Of a stretch of DNA of 64,000 bases, positions 55,365 through 64,000 are shown piece after piece; position 1 is the first letter of the stretch, and each line of letters opens with the position of its first letter. The notes under the pieces were generated by a model, which did no database searches, was not told the origin of the DNA, and worked only from the letters and a program-made list of their open reading frames with translations. Both the position numbers and the translations under genes were made by a program. This DNA comes from CAZSDP01 sp964605665. GTDB lineage: Bacteria; Planctomycetota; UBA8108; UBA1146. The stretch lies in the NCBI GenBank assembly GCA_964605665.1, contig CAZSDP010000001.1:1-64000 (forward strand), read 5' to 3'.

Positions 55365-57584
55365 GTGCCACATTCCATTTACCGCCTTTTCGCCGTCATA
55401 TGCGCTCTGCTGGTAGGCCTGATTGGAGAATCTGCTGTCGAGGCCGGTGACCGTAAGATCACTTTTGATCAGGTGCTGGAGAGGCAAGTGAGCTTCAGTG
55501 GAAACCTGCCTAGGGTCAGTTATGACTCGACAGGAGAGGCGATTCGAGTTGGTTCGGATAGCTGGCAAGAAACGCTCACCGGCCAATCTACGGCTCCGAA
55601 TTCAGCAGAGACTACTGCGCGTCCAGTTGACGAAGGGTTGAGAGGTGAGCTCGAGAAGTTGATCGGGGACTCTTCAGCGGTCAGTCGAATGTTGCGGGGG
55701 CGAAGAAACCGACCTCTTTATTCTCAGGACGGGACTGCCGTCTTGTTGCCAACTCCTGAGGCACTGATATACCGAACAGTTGATCAACCCGCCGTTCGCT
55801 TCCCTCATTCTGGGGACCGACGAATTTTGACCCTCTCTGCTGATGGCAAGAAGGTGAGTTGGGTTGAAGACCATGACCTGAAGTATTTGGACGTTGCGAC
55901 GGGAAGCATCGTTTCGATAACGACCGGGGGCTCTGAGAATCTTCTCCACGGTATTTTGGATTGGGTCTACCAAGAAGAAATTTATGGGAGAGGCAACTTT
56001 AGAGGACACTGGTGGAGTCCGACGAGTAAGCACGTCGCTTTCTTGAGGCTCGATGAAACTGCAGTCCCCGAGTTTCACATCGTCGATCATGTTCCCGCCC
56101 GCCAAGAGCGTACGATGACTCGTTATCCCAAGGCTGGAGATCCAAACCCGGGAGTTTCTGTGGGGATACACACCGTGTCTGGCCAGACGAAATGGGTCGA
56201 TCTGTCCGAATATGGGTCAGGGGATGAAATTTTGGTCGTGAGAGTCGATTGGAGCCCGGCTGGGGATCAACTCCTCTTGCAGATTCAAGACCGACTTCAG
56301 CAGTCCCTAGACCTTCTCAGCGTCGATCCAGAAACAGGCAAGATCTCTCAAATCTTGAATGAAGTCTCCGACACGTGGGTGAATGTGATGGGGCCGCCAC
56401 GCTGGTTGAAGGATGGGAGCTTCCTTTGGTTTTCAGAGCGAACCGGCTTTCGTCACCTTTATCACTATGCACGTGATGGGCAAGGATTTAGTCGGGAAGC
56501 ACGGGCGATCACCGGGGGGGATTGGGAGTTCGGTCGAGTCGTTCGTCTGGATGAAGAGCGCCAAGAAGTTTGGTTCAGTGGGTCAATCCCATCCCCGGTG
56601 GAAGGTCATCTTTACCGTGTTTCCTTGGATGGCGGCATTGTCGCTCAGCTCACCAATGATCCTGGTACCCACTCGGTGACGGTCTCGCCAGATGGTAATA
56701 CCTTTATTGACCGATTCTCGAGCCATCAAACGCCAGGGGAAACACGATTGTGTGATCGAAACGGGAAGATCATCCGTGTTTTGAGTGTGGCTGAAGTCTC
56801 AGCACTCGCTGAATATGAATACTCAATTCCTGATCGATATCTCATTCCCGCTCGCGATGGATATCTAATGGACGCTTTAGTCTACAAACCCACAGACTTT
56901 GATTCGCGGAAAAGTTATCCCGTTTTCTTGATGACATACTCCGGACCAGATAGCCCGACCGTCCGAGACCGTTGGCAATCTGATCCTTGGAAACAGTTTC
57001 TCTGTCAGCAGGGGATGATCGTGCTTCAGGTGAATAATCGATCTTCCAGCGGCCGAGGACACCGAGATACTGAAACTTGCTATCGCCGTCTGGGGGTAGG
57101 AGAACTTGCAGATTTGGAAGATGCGGTCGATTGGCTCACCGCAAAGTCGTGGGCAGATAAAGATCGCGTCGGTATCACAGGTTGGAGCTATGGTGGATTC
57201 ATCAGTGCATATGCGATGACGCACTCGTCCAAGTTTTCTCTCGGCATAGCGGGTGCTGGAGTCTATGACTGGAGACTCTATGACACCATTTATACAGAAC
57301 GTTACATGCAAACTCCTCAATTGAACCCAAAAGGGTATGCCGAAACCTCCGTCATTGAAGGAGCTCCAGGATTGAGCGGTCATCTGCTCATTGTGCATGG
57401 AATGGATGACGACAATGTTCATGCGCAGAATGCGATGCAACTTGTTCGAGCCCTTCAGCGGGCGGGGAAGCAATTCGAGATGATGGTCTATCCCACTGCG
57501 AAGCATGGCATACGAGATCCCCAGCAGCGTCGACACCATCGGACCCTCGTTTGGAACACGATTCGAGAACGTCTTCTCAACTGA
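55365..57584 (+). CDS. Secreted dipeptidyl peptidase IV-type serine peptidase (S9B)
   Basis: A 739-residue exported prolyl oligopeptidase-family enzyme. The N-terminal ~480 residues are the eight-bladed propeller (VSWVEDHDLKYLD, LDWVYQEEIYGRGNFRGHWWSP with the glutamate pair that binds the substrate N terminus). The hydrolase domain has the triad Ser608 (GWSYGG), Asp682 (HGMDDDNVH) and His714 (AKHGIRD). GTG 55365 is chosen because AGGAG at 55355-55359 precedes it and it gives a clean signal peptide (LFAVICALLVGLIGESAVEA). It probably cleaves X-Pro or X-Ala dipeptides from peptides taken from outside. Confidence 0.9.
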   Translation: MPHSIYRLFAVICALLVGLIGESAVEAGDRKITFDQVLERQVSFSGNLPRVSYDSTGEAIRVGSDSWQETLTGQSTAPNSAETTARPVDEGLRGELEKLIGDSSAVSRMLRGRRNRPLYSQDGTAVLLPTPEALIYRTVDQPAVRFPHSGDRRILTLSADGKKVSWVEDHDLKYLDVATGSIVSITTGGSENLLHGILDWVYQEEIYGRGNFRGHWWSPTSKHVAFLRLDETAVPEFHIVDHVPARQERTMTRYPKAGDPNPGVSVGIHTVSGQTKWVDLSEYGSGDEILVVRVDWSPAGDQLLLQIQDRLQQSLDLLSVDPETGKISQILNEVSDTWVNVMGPPRWLKDGSFLWFSERTGFRHLYHYARDGQGFSREARAITGGDWEFGRVVRLDEERQEVWFSGSIPSPVEGHLYRVSLDGGIVAQLTNDPGTHSVTVSPDGNTFIDRFSSHQTPGETRLCDRNGKIIRVLSVAEVSALAEYEYSIPDRYLIPARDGYLMDALVYKPTDFDSRKSYPVFLMTYSGPDSPTVRDRWQSDPWKQFLCQQGMIVLQVNNRSSSGRGHRDTETCYRRLGVGELADLEDAVDWLTAKSWADKDRVGITGWSYGGFISAYAMTHSSKFSLGIAGAGVYDWRLYDTIYTERYMQTPQLNPKGYAETSVIEGAPGLSGHLLIVHGMDDDNVHAQNAMQLVRALQRAGKQFEMMVYPTAKHGIRDPQQRRHHRTLVWNTIRERLLN

Positions 57585-57664
57585 TCGTGTGGTGCCGTCG
57601 GACAATCTGTGGTGGGAGTCTCTGATTTCAGGGGAGCAGTAACAACGCGGAGGCGCAGAAAGCA

Positions 57665-58453
57665 ATGGACCAAGTTCTCACGCGAGGACGATTTCTGAGA
57701 CGATATAAGCGATTCTTCGCAGATATCGAATTGCCTGATCGTGGTGTTGTCACGGCTCATTGTCCAAATACAGGTTCGATGAAGACTCTTCTTAGTGAAG
57801 GGGCAGAAGCATGGTGTCGATTTACAGACGACCCGAAGCGAAAACTCGCATGGTCGTTGGTGTTGCTCGGTGTCCCCGGTGGACACGCGTTGGTCGATAC
57901 TGCTTTACCAAATCGCATCGTTGCTGAGGGAATAGAATCAGGAAAGGTCCCGTCTCTGGCTGGATATGAGAATATTCGAAAAGAAGTGAAGATCGGAAAA
58001 TCGCGGATTGATCTCCTTCTGGAAAATCCAGCGGAGGTATCTGGGGACTCCTGCTATGTCGAAGTCAAGAATGTCACCATGTCGAGCTTGAGTGTTACCA
58101 AAGACGGAGAGACTGTTCCTGGAGTGAAGGGGAGAGCGGACTTCCCCGATGCTGTGACAGAAAGAGGTCGGAAACACCTCGAGGAATTGACCTCAATAGC
58201 CGCTGGAAGTTCTCGAGCTGCGCAAGTGTTTTTCATGGGGAGGACCGATACCAAAAGGGTGGGGATCGCGTCGCAGATCGATGCTGCATACCATGAAGCT
58301 CTTCAGAGCGCGGTCTCTGCAGGCGTTGAGGTGGTTGCCTTGAGGTCACAAGTTGAATTTGGCGAGGATCCTATTGAAATCGTTGGGGCTGGGGGATCCT
58401 TTCAGCATGTCAAAATCGAAGTTTCCGGTGAGTGTCCCTTTGAGCTCGGTTGA
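57665..58453 (+). CDS. sfsA: SfsA-family DNA/RNA nuclease-like protein
   Basis: A 262-residue protein of the SfsA family. Family signatures are RGRFLRRYKRFFADIEL, CPNTGSM, TALPNRIVAEGIESG, SRIDLLL, CYVEVKNVTM and FPDAVTERGRKHLEEL. Asp and the E-x-K of VEVKN lie in a nuclease-like arrangement. SfsA was named for sugar fermentation stimulation in Escherichia coli, but its biochemical role is not settled. ATG 57665 follows GGAGG. It is convergent with the fucosidase gene. Confidence 0.92.
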   Translation: MDQVLTRGRFLRRYKRFFADIELPDRGVVTAHCPNTGSMKTLLSEGAEAWCRFTDDPKRKLAWSLVLLGVPGGHALVDTALPNRIVAEGIESGKVPSLAGYENIRKEVKIGKSRIDLLLENPAEVSGDSCYVEVKNVTMSSLSVTKDGETVPGVKGRADFPDAVTERGRKHLEELTSIAAGSSRAAQVFFMGRTDTKRVGIASQIDAAYHEALQSAVSAGVEVVALRSQVEFGEDPIEIVGAGGSFQHVKIEVSGECPFELG

Positions 58454-58478
58454 CGGTGGTCGCCGATGCAGCTCAGTT

Positions 58479-60578
58479 CTAGTTATGGAACAACCATCCC
58501 GAAGGAACTGTTGATAGCTGATCTCCGATCACTCCTACTCGCAATTCAAGAACAGCGCCGCCAGTCTTGTTGAAGTACTCGACATGAATCGGGTGCTTGC
58601 CTTTTTTCAGCGCAATTGTAGAGCGTATCGTCTTTGCTCCGTGCAGTCCGTCATTGTCGACGATCAATTCAGAGCCGATCCATAATTTGGATCCATCGTC
58701 TGACTCCAATGCGAACTGATACACCCCAGTCTCGGGGATCTCGATCCAACCGGAATAGGTTGCTCCGAGCAGTTCTCGCCTCTGATTTTCTGTGAGCCCG
58801 ACCGTTGTACAGATGCCCGTTTCTGTAGCCCTGAGTTCCTTGAATTCTGGTATTTCGTCCCATTCGCCGGAGTAAACACGCTGAACTAATCCAGCTTTGG
58901 TATTGGAAGGGAACTCAGCCTGACGTGGTACGACCTTTTCTACGCGAAATGAAGTGCTCGGAGTGACGGGTCGTCCTCGATGAAAACTCCTGGCAAGAAT
59001 CGTGGTCGACTCTTCGTGAACCAATGGGGTGGAGTAGATTGGACTTTCCAAGTTGGGTTCTGATCCATCTAAAGTGTAACGAATCTCAAGGTCGGGCGAC
59101 CCGCTCTCGATCGTTGTTGATCTCTGATTGATGAACATAGAACTCAATGAAGAAATCTTGGGAGCACGATAGACGATCGGTAATCCCACAACCTCAAGGG
59201 TGATGACGGAATCGCTTTTGTCAGGTAGGACTGATCCAATCTCGAGGTGAATGCCGGAATGATCTTGACTGAAGGGGATATTGGACTCGGGGTCATGAAG
59301 CCAGCCAGCTCGGAGTGGGCGATTTCCGAGGGAGGTCAAGGTGAGTCTCTCACCTGGATGTTCAAACAAATGCAGATAGAACAGCGAGTTCTTGCCCAGC
59401 TGCCTCCATGTCACTCGTCCCTCGGGAATCTGACCGATCGGACTTGCTTGGGTACCGTAAATCGACTCCCCATAAGTGCCGATCCAATCACCGATGGCAG
59501 TCAGTCTATCCAAGCTCGGTTTAGGAAAGAGGCCTTCGGCGGTGGGACCGATGTTGAGGAGTAGGTTTCCACCCTTGCTGGCGATGTCGACAAGGAGACG
59601 GATCAATTCCGCGCCCGATTTGTAATCTTGATCTGCTCGGTTGTATCCCCAATGACGATTCATCGTGATGCAACTCTCCCAATCAACGCCAGGAATCCCT
59701 TCTGCCGGGACGGTTTGTTCAGGCGTACCAAAGTCGCCGACGGAGCCATGAGGAGTTCCGATGTCCGCCATGCCACCGCGCCCCACGTCGACTCGGTTGT
59801 TGACAATGATTTGAGGCTGGAGAGTTCTGCAAAGCGTATAGAGCTCGCGGCCAAACTCATGCCGCCAAGTCGATTCCCACTCTCCGTCAAACCAGAGTAT
59901 GTCGATCGGTCCATATTGAGTCAGTAGCTCTGTGACCTGTGCATGCAGGTATGCTCGATATCGTTCGAAGTCCGCGTCTGAGCTTGAACGATTTTTCTCC
60001 CAACCTCGTCGTGGGAGATAGTCGGGATGATGCCAATCCATGATTGAGTGGTACCACCCAATTTTGAGGCCTCGTTTCCTAAAGGCGGTGGCAATCTCCG
60101 CCATGATGTCTCCTGGGTAAGGAGCTGTTTCGATATCAAAATCAGTCTGATCAGAACTGAATAGACAGAATCCATCATGGTGTTTCGTTGTGATCACGAC
60201 GTATTGCATCCCAGCTTCTTCAGCCGCTAGTGCCCAGGCGTCAGGATCAAACTGATTTGGATTGAACTGGTGAATAAATTTGTCGTAGGTGTCGAGCGGA
60301 ATTTGAGCGGTTGTGCGTATCCACTCGGCATGACGTGTCTCGCCGTTCCATTCGCCAGCAGGAATTGAATAAAGTCCCCAGTGGATGAACAAACCAAATC
60401 GAGCTTCTCTCCACCAGTCGATGCGGTTATACGCCGCGTTGGAGGAAATTAAAGAAGCATCTCTTTGCGTCGGATCATCGACCGAAACCGTTTGACATCC
60501 AAGTGGCCAAGCGAGCATCAACAGAAGAATTAAGAGGAGACGATCTCGAGTTGGAAATCGCTCATTTTGCCGCTCCAT
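58479..60578 (-). CDS. Alpha-L-fucosidase (GH29) lipoprotein with hexosaminidase-C-like and PA14 domains
   Basis: A 699-residue exported glycosidase. The N terminus is a lipoprotein signal with Cys28 (AWPLGC). The GH29 barrel (about 50-420) contains EARFGLFIHWGLYSIPAGEW, TKHHDGFCLF, and the nucleophile Asp231 in DILWFDGEW. Then comes a chitobiase/hexosaminidase C-terminal-like domain (about 480-560, RYTLDGSEPNLESPIYS) and a PA14 domain (about 575-699, YSGWIEIPETGVYQFALESDDGSKLWI). The last may bind carbohydrate. The enzyme would release fucose from extracellular glycans such as algal fucans or host glycoproteins. It is followed upstream on the same strand by the dockerin-tailed protein at 60739-62538. 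Confidence 0.92.
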   Translation of the reverse strand: MERQNERFPTRDRLLLILLLMLAWPLGCQTVSVDDPTQRDASLISSNAAYNRIDWWREARFGLFIHWGLYSIPAGEWNGETRHAEWIRTTAQIPLDTYDKFIHQFNPNQFDPDAWALAAEEAGMQYVVITTKHHDGFCLFSSDQTDFDIETAPYPGDIMAEIATAFRKRGLKIGWYHSIMDWHHPDYLPRRGWEKNRSSSDADFERYRAYLHAQVTELLTQYGPIDILWFDGEWESTWRHEFGRELYTLCRTLQPQIIVNNRVDVGRGGMADIGTPHGSVGDFGTPEQTVPAEGIPGVDWESCITMNRHWGYNRADQDYKSGAELIRLLVDIASKGGNLLLNIGPTAEGLFPKPSLDRLTAIGDWIGTYGESIYGTQASPIGQIPEGRVTWRQLGKNSLFYLHLFEHPGERLTLTSLGNRPLRAGWLHDPESNIPFSQDHSGIHLEIGSVLPDKSDSVITLEVVGLPIVYRAPKISSLSSMFINQRSTTIESGSPDLEIRYTLDGSEPNLESPIYSTPLVHEESTTILARSFHRGRPVTPSTSFRVEKVVPRQAEFPSNTKAGLVQRVYSGEWDEIPEFKELRATETGICTTVGLTENQRRELLGATYSGWIEIPETGVYQFALESDDGSKLWIGSELIVDNDGLHGAKTIRSTIALKKGKHPIHVEYFNKTGGAVLELRVGVIGDQLSTVPSGWLFHN

Positions 60579-60738
60579 ACTGGCCGCCTTTCAACAATAC
60601 GATCACCGAGTCAACTCTCAATCTTCTCGAGTTGATGGTCTCTCTCGCGAGGGAAGATCTCCTCGAGCTCAAAGGAGGGTCTCTCTTCACCTAGATTTTG
60701 GCAAGGATTATCGACTGGGTGTTGGAGGCGAGAGTGCG

Positions 60739-62538
60739 TTAAGGGCAGGCGTTAAACTCTTGGCAGTCTTCAAGTAGGGCGGGCAGGCAAGCTTCGAAGG
60801 GGGCCATTGGTGGGGAGCCATTGATGAAAAGATATTGAAGCAACATGAGCGGGTCGTTGAGTTCGATCGTGCCACTACCGTCACTATCTGCCGCTGCATT
60901 GCAAAGATTTGGCGTTGCTTGACCCTTGAGGTAGAGCAGCACGAGAATCGGGTCGGCAAGATCGATGGTTCCATCTTGGTTGATATCGCCACGTCGAAAT
61001 GGAATCCCTAGGTCTAGACAGATCAGACCATCAGTTCGAGTGAAGTTGAAGAGACCTTCGCTCTCGACGATCACCAGATTAGAAACGAGTGGTCCACCGG
61101 CTCCATTGATGTCATCACAAAACTCGATCGGGAGGCAGGCAAGCGGCGTCGCGTCCTGATCGATCGTAATTTGGACACTCCCGAGCGGTATTGGAACGGT
61201 CGTAATTGGCAAAGTCGCATTATCAAAAGGAGGAAGAGAGTCGAGTAATACTCCCAATGTGAGTTGGCACCCGTCTCCATCTTGTGAGTCGAGGTCGTAG
61301 GTTGCGTTCAGGAACTCTGCTTCATCGAGGGCATATCCGATTGCAGACCAGCTTCCGTTTACAAATTCAGCGGTGCAGTCGGTACACGCTGCGATCTGCA
61401 AACCCTGAATACCTCCAACAGGATCGGTGTAGAAAAAGGTGTATTCGACAGTCATTCCAGGAGCAGCTGAAATCGTCGTCACCTCTGTTCCCTCCAGGAC
61501 ACCTCCCAGGAATGTAACCTCCGCCAACGGGACCGGGGTACAGGTAATCTCCCCACTGCTGAATAGTGGCGTGAGCTCAATGCCAGCCATCGTGATGAGG
61601 TTATTGATCGGGGGATTCCCAACAACTCCGTCAGTTGGAGTGACCGAGAGTGGCAAAGGGGGGGCAGGTGCCAAGGGTGGATTTGGGCAATTGACTCGAA
61701 CGATTCCAATTTGCCAGTCGCCAAGGGGAATCACCTGACCATCAAATGGGGCGGTCGCATCGAGAACTGCCTCGAGAGCGGCTCCATTCGACTCAACGGT
61801 AGGTTTGAGAAACTCAGCTCCGAGACTTTCCAAGATCGATCCTTCAGTGGTCACCCCGAGAACAGACAGTTCTGGTGGGAATGGAATCGCCCAACTGAGT
61901 GCTTCAATCGGTCCGGTGGGATTGGTCAACTGAATCGGAACGTCGGTATTCCCAAGAGGAGAAACTTCGGTCGCGATCACTTCCACTGTGGGAGGAAGAA
62001 CGGGAGTCAAGTTGACCAGGCCATCGGTAAGTGACAATCCTTGTGCTGCAGTGATCACGACACCACCGGTTTGGGTGATGGAATTGGTCACCGGAGGTGA
62101 GTCAAAGACACCATCGATGAAAGAGAGTTCAAAAGAGGCGCTACTGGTGACGATGGCGGTGGGAATCCAGATGACTTGGAGTAGTTCTTGAGCTGTACCT
62201 GCCGGTATAGTCTGCCCACCGAAGGGTGGAGCTGCGTCCGCGATGAGTCCGAGCACGATCCCACCTGAACCCGGGAGGACGTTAGCGAAGAGCCCCTCTG
62301 CAGCTTCCGCGGGTCCAATTGCCTCGATGGCGATCGGGATTGCCAAATTCGGATCATAGGAAAACGCAAGGAATATCGACTCGATCGCCTCGTCCGAATC
62401 GACGGTCAGAGTGCTGGGGGATCCAACGAAGTCGTCGACAACGGTCGAATCGAAGCTGAGAGAGTTCTGCGCAGTTAGCGGAGCTTTCGACGAGAGCAGA
62501 ATGACTGCCACGATGATCGATAGAGATCGGGCATTCAT
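60739..62538 (-). CDS. Secreted protein with three cohesin-like repeats, dockerin pair and Cys tail
   Basis: A 599-residue exported protein parallel in layout to the one at 47795-49690. Signal peptide about 1-24 (IIVAVILLSSKAPLTAQ). The three repeats are at about 25-180, 190-335 and 340-505, with GLIADAAPPFGGQTIPAG, EAVLDATAPFDGQVIPLG and GVLLDSLPPFDNATLPI as the middle motif. The third copy carries extra cysteines and the acidic insert DLDSQDGDGC. The dockerin pair (RRGDINQDGTIDLADPI and ADSDGSGTIELNDPL) is at about 515-572, then PFEAC and a terminal Cys-x7-Cys-x5-Cys-Pro. ATG 62538 follows GGGAGGA. It lies 160 bases upstream of the fucosidase gene on the same strand. Confidence 0.85.
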   Translation of the reverse strand: MNARSLSIIVAVILLSSKAPLTAQNSLSFDSTVVDDFVGSPSTLTVDSDEAIESIFLAFSYDPNLAIPIAIEAIGPAEAAEGLFANVLPGSGGIVLGLIADAAPPFGGQTIPAGTAQELLQVIWIPTAIVTSSASFELSFIDGVFDSPPVTNSITQTGGVVITAAQGLSLTDGLVNLTPVLPPTVEVIATEVSPLGNTDVPIQLTNPTGPIEALSWAIPFPPELSVLGVTTEGSILESLGAEFLKPTVESNGAALEAVLDATAPFDGQVIPLGDWQIGIVRVNCPNPPLAPAPPLPLSVTPTDGVVGNPPINNLITMAGIELTPLFSSGEITCTPVPLAEVTFLGGVLEGTEVTTISAAPGMTVEYTFFYTDPVGGIQGLQIAACTDCTAEFVNGSWSAIGYALDEAEFLNATYDLDSQDGDGCQLTLGVLLDSLPPFDNATLPITTVPIPLGSVQITIDQDATPLACLPIEFCDDINGAGGPLVSNLVIVESEGLFNFTRTDGLICLDLGIPFRRGDINQDGTIDLADPILVLLYLKGQATPNLCNAAADSDGSGTIELNDPLMLLQYLFINGSPPMAPFEACLPALLEDCQEFNACP

Positions 62539-62730
62539 CAGATTCCTCCCGTGAGAGCTGAAGGCAAGTCGCTTTGATTGGAAAGTTCCCAGACACCCTC
62601 CATTGTACCGCTTGAGGCAGGTCTTGGGATAGCTCGGAAGTTCGCTCTTACCAGGGGGTTCATCGCTGATTTGGTCGACTTCGAGAGCCAGTCTCGGCAA
62701 TCTGGGTACTCATTGCCGGAAGGAGCACCG

Positions 62731-63816
62731 ATGTCGTCAAACTCTGATCTTACTTTGCTTAAAGAGCTTGCCTTGGCGGCCGGCCCTCCTGGAGCTGAGG
62801 GTGAAGTTCGTCAGATCGTCCGATCGGCTTTAGAGGGGGCTGGGCACTTCTCACACGATCGATTGGGGAGCTTGCTGTGTGAATTGCGTGGATCAGCAGA
62901 CGGTCCTCGTGTTGTCCTCGATGCGCATCTCGACGAAGTCGGGTTTATGGTGCAGGCGATCACCGCTGAAGGCCGAATCAAATTTGTACCTCTCGGTGGA
63001 TGGTGGGGTCACGTTCTCTTGGCTCAGCGGGTCAATATTATGACTGAAGCGGGTCAGAAAGTTCCCGGCGTGATCGCCAGCAAGCCACCTCACTTCTTGA
63101 GTGAGTCGGAGCGCAAGAGTGTTCTCACTCCTCCTGCTATGTTGATCGATGTGGGGGTCTCTAGCCGATCGGAGGCAGAAGATCTCGGTATTCAAGTCGG
63201 TGATTCTATCGCCCCGCACTCAGAGTGGATCGAGATGGGGGGAGGCGTGGTGAGCTGTAAGGCATTTGATGATCGGGTGGGGGTTGGAGTGATGGTTGAG
63301 ACATTGCTCAACCTTGCGAAAAACCCGACGATGCCGAATACGGTGGTCGGCGTCGCTGCGGTGCAGGAGGAAGTGGGGTGTCGGGGGGCAGAGACCTCCA
63401 GTACTCTTTCTGATCCTGACGTTGCTGTCGTCTTAGAAGGGACGCCAGCCGATGATGCTCCCGGGACCGCGGACCGCCAAGCAGTTCTCGGTTCTGGTCC
63501 GCAACTCCGATTCTATGATCCGACAGCAATTTCGAATAAGAAGTTGATACGGAGTGTGGAAAGAACTGGGGAGAAAATAGGGGTGTCGACCCAGCTTGCC
63601 GTTCGTGCAAGTGGTGGCACAGATGCACGTTCGATTCAGCGATCAGGGCAAGGGGTACCGACCGTCGTCATTGGGGTTCCTGCGCGATACATCCACACCC
63701 ATGTGTCGATCATCGATCCTTCAGACTATCGAGATGCGATAACGTTGACCGAGGCAGTTGTCCGTTCTCTCGATTCGAAGGCCGTGGCAGAGCTCCATGA
63801 TTTCAGCGGAGACTAA
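62731..63816 (+). CDS. M42-family aminopeptidase
   Basis: A 361-residue metal-dependent aminopeptidase (TET/FrvX type). Metal and catalytic residues visible are His and Asp in DAHLDEVGFM, Asp pair in KAFDDRVGVG, Glu-Glu in AVQEEVGCRGAE and the final His in HTHVSIID. ATG 62731 has GGAAGGAGC before it; longer forms upstream read unnaturally. Such enzymes form dodecameric shells that trim peptides in the cytosol. It is divergent from the dockerin-tailed protein gene. Confidence 0.92.
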   Translation: MSSNSDLTLLKELALAAGPPGAEGEVRQIVRSALEGAGHFSHDRLGSLLCELRGSADGPRVVLDAHLDEVGFMVQAITAEGRIKFVPLGGWWGHVLLAQRVNIMTEAGQKVPGVIASKPPHFLSESERKSVLTPPAMLIDVGVSSRSEAEDLGIQVGDSIAPHSEWIEMGGGVVSCKAFDDRVGVGVMVETLLNLAKNPTMPNTVVGVAAVQEEVGCRGAETSSTLSDPDVAVVLEGTPADDAPGTADRQAVLGSGPQLRFYDPTAISNKKLIRSVERTGEKIGVSTQLAVRASGGTDARSIQRSGQGVPTVVIGVPARYIHTHVSIIDPSDYRDAITLTEAVVRSLDSKAVAELHDFSGD

Positions 63817-64000
63817 ACATCGATGTCTTGCAGTGAGTGCAGCTGGATTTGTAGAGAGATGCAATCATTGCGACCGTGTCGGCAGTGGTTTTGAGATAGA
63901 TTGACAGCCTAACCACAATTCACAGCTCGATTCCCTGCAGGTATGCCAAACGATGAAAGCTCAGAGAATGACGGCCGTCGATACCCATGATTTACCTTGG

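Overview
The window reads as a chromosomal contig of a Gram-negative, aerobic, probably marine bacterium, most likely of the phylum Planctomycetota. This is inferred from large secreted proteins ending in paired dockerin-type calcium repeats, from an alternative complex III (ACIII) linked to a caa3 oxidase, and from a secreted GH29 fucosidase, DUF3179 and YugP proteins of kinds common in that phylum. GTG and TTG starts are frequent and usually have a good Shine-Dalgarno sequence, which I used to trim many starts. I saw no rRNA, tRNA, IS element, prophage or CRISPR array. One 100-N assembly gap (19621-19720) lies inside a 15-bp tandem repeat.

Layout. 0-2.6 kb: a secreted dockerin-tailed protein (minus strand). 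3.1-21.8 kb: a respiratory island with heme A synthase (ctaA), ACIII (actABCDEF plus a small membrane protein), an SCO copper chaperone, caa3 oxidase (coxB, coxA of the A2 type, coxC, coxD and an extra subunit III-like protein), then on the minus strand a truncated globin, a DUF3179 protein and heme O synthase (ctaB). ACIII would pass electrons from quinol to the oxidase, SCO would serve CuA, and CtaB and CtaA would make the heme. 22.0-29.2 kb: an Rrf2-type regulator followed by sufBCDSU, a SufT-like gene and a lipoprotein, a complete Fe-S assembly operon with a recognisable promoter and a palindromic candidate operator. 29.3-33.4 kb: a thioredoxin-fold secreted protein and an M14 metallopeptidase. 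33.7-38.5 kb: mnmG, a Nudix hydrolase, der, ruvC and infA. 38.7-47.3 kb: acetyl-CoA synthetase, a large toroid-fold secreted protein, a PH-like membrane protein, YugP, and an ArsR-methyltransferase fusion in an operon with ahcY. 47.8-51.9 kb: three tandem dockerin-tailed secreted proteins. 52.0-57.6 kb: aceE, a Trm112-like protein and a DPP-IV type peptidase. 57.7-63.8 kb: sfsA, a GH29 fucosidase lipoprotein, another dockerin-tailed protein and an M42 aminopeptidase.

The most unusual material is the set of five secreted proteins (91-2586, 47795-49690, 49893-50705, 51042-51854, 60739-62538). Each carries one or three copies of a characteristic ~150-residue cohesin-like beta-sandwich, then a dockerin pair, then a short tail rich in cysteine. 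Having cohesin-like and dockerin-like modules in one chain suggests, as inference only, a self-assembling extracellular or surface system. Other points of interest are a histidine-rich segment in ActF, a globin that seems to lack its proximal histidine, a candidate operator in the SUF promoter, and a possible operator plus ribosome-site-sequestering hairpin before the ArsR-methyltransferase/ahcY operon.
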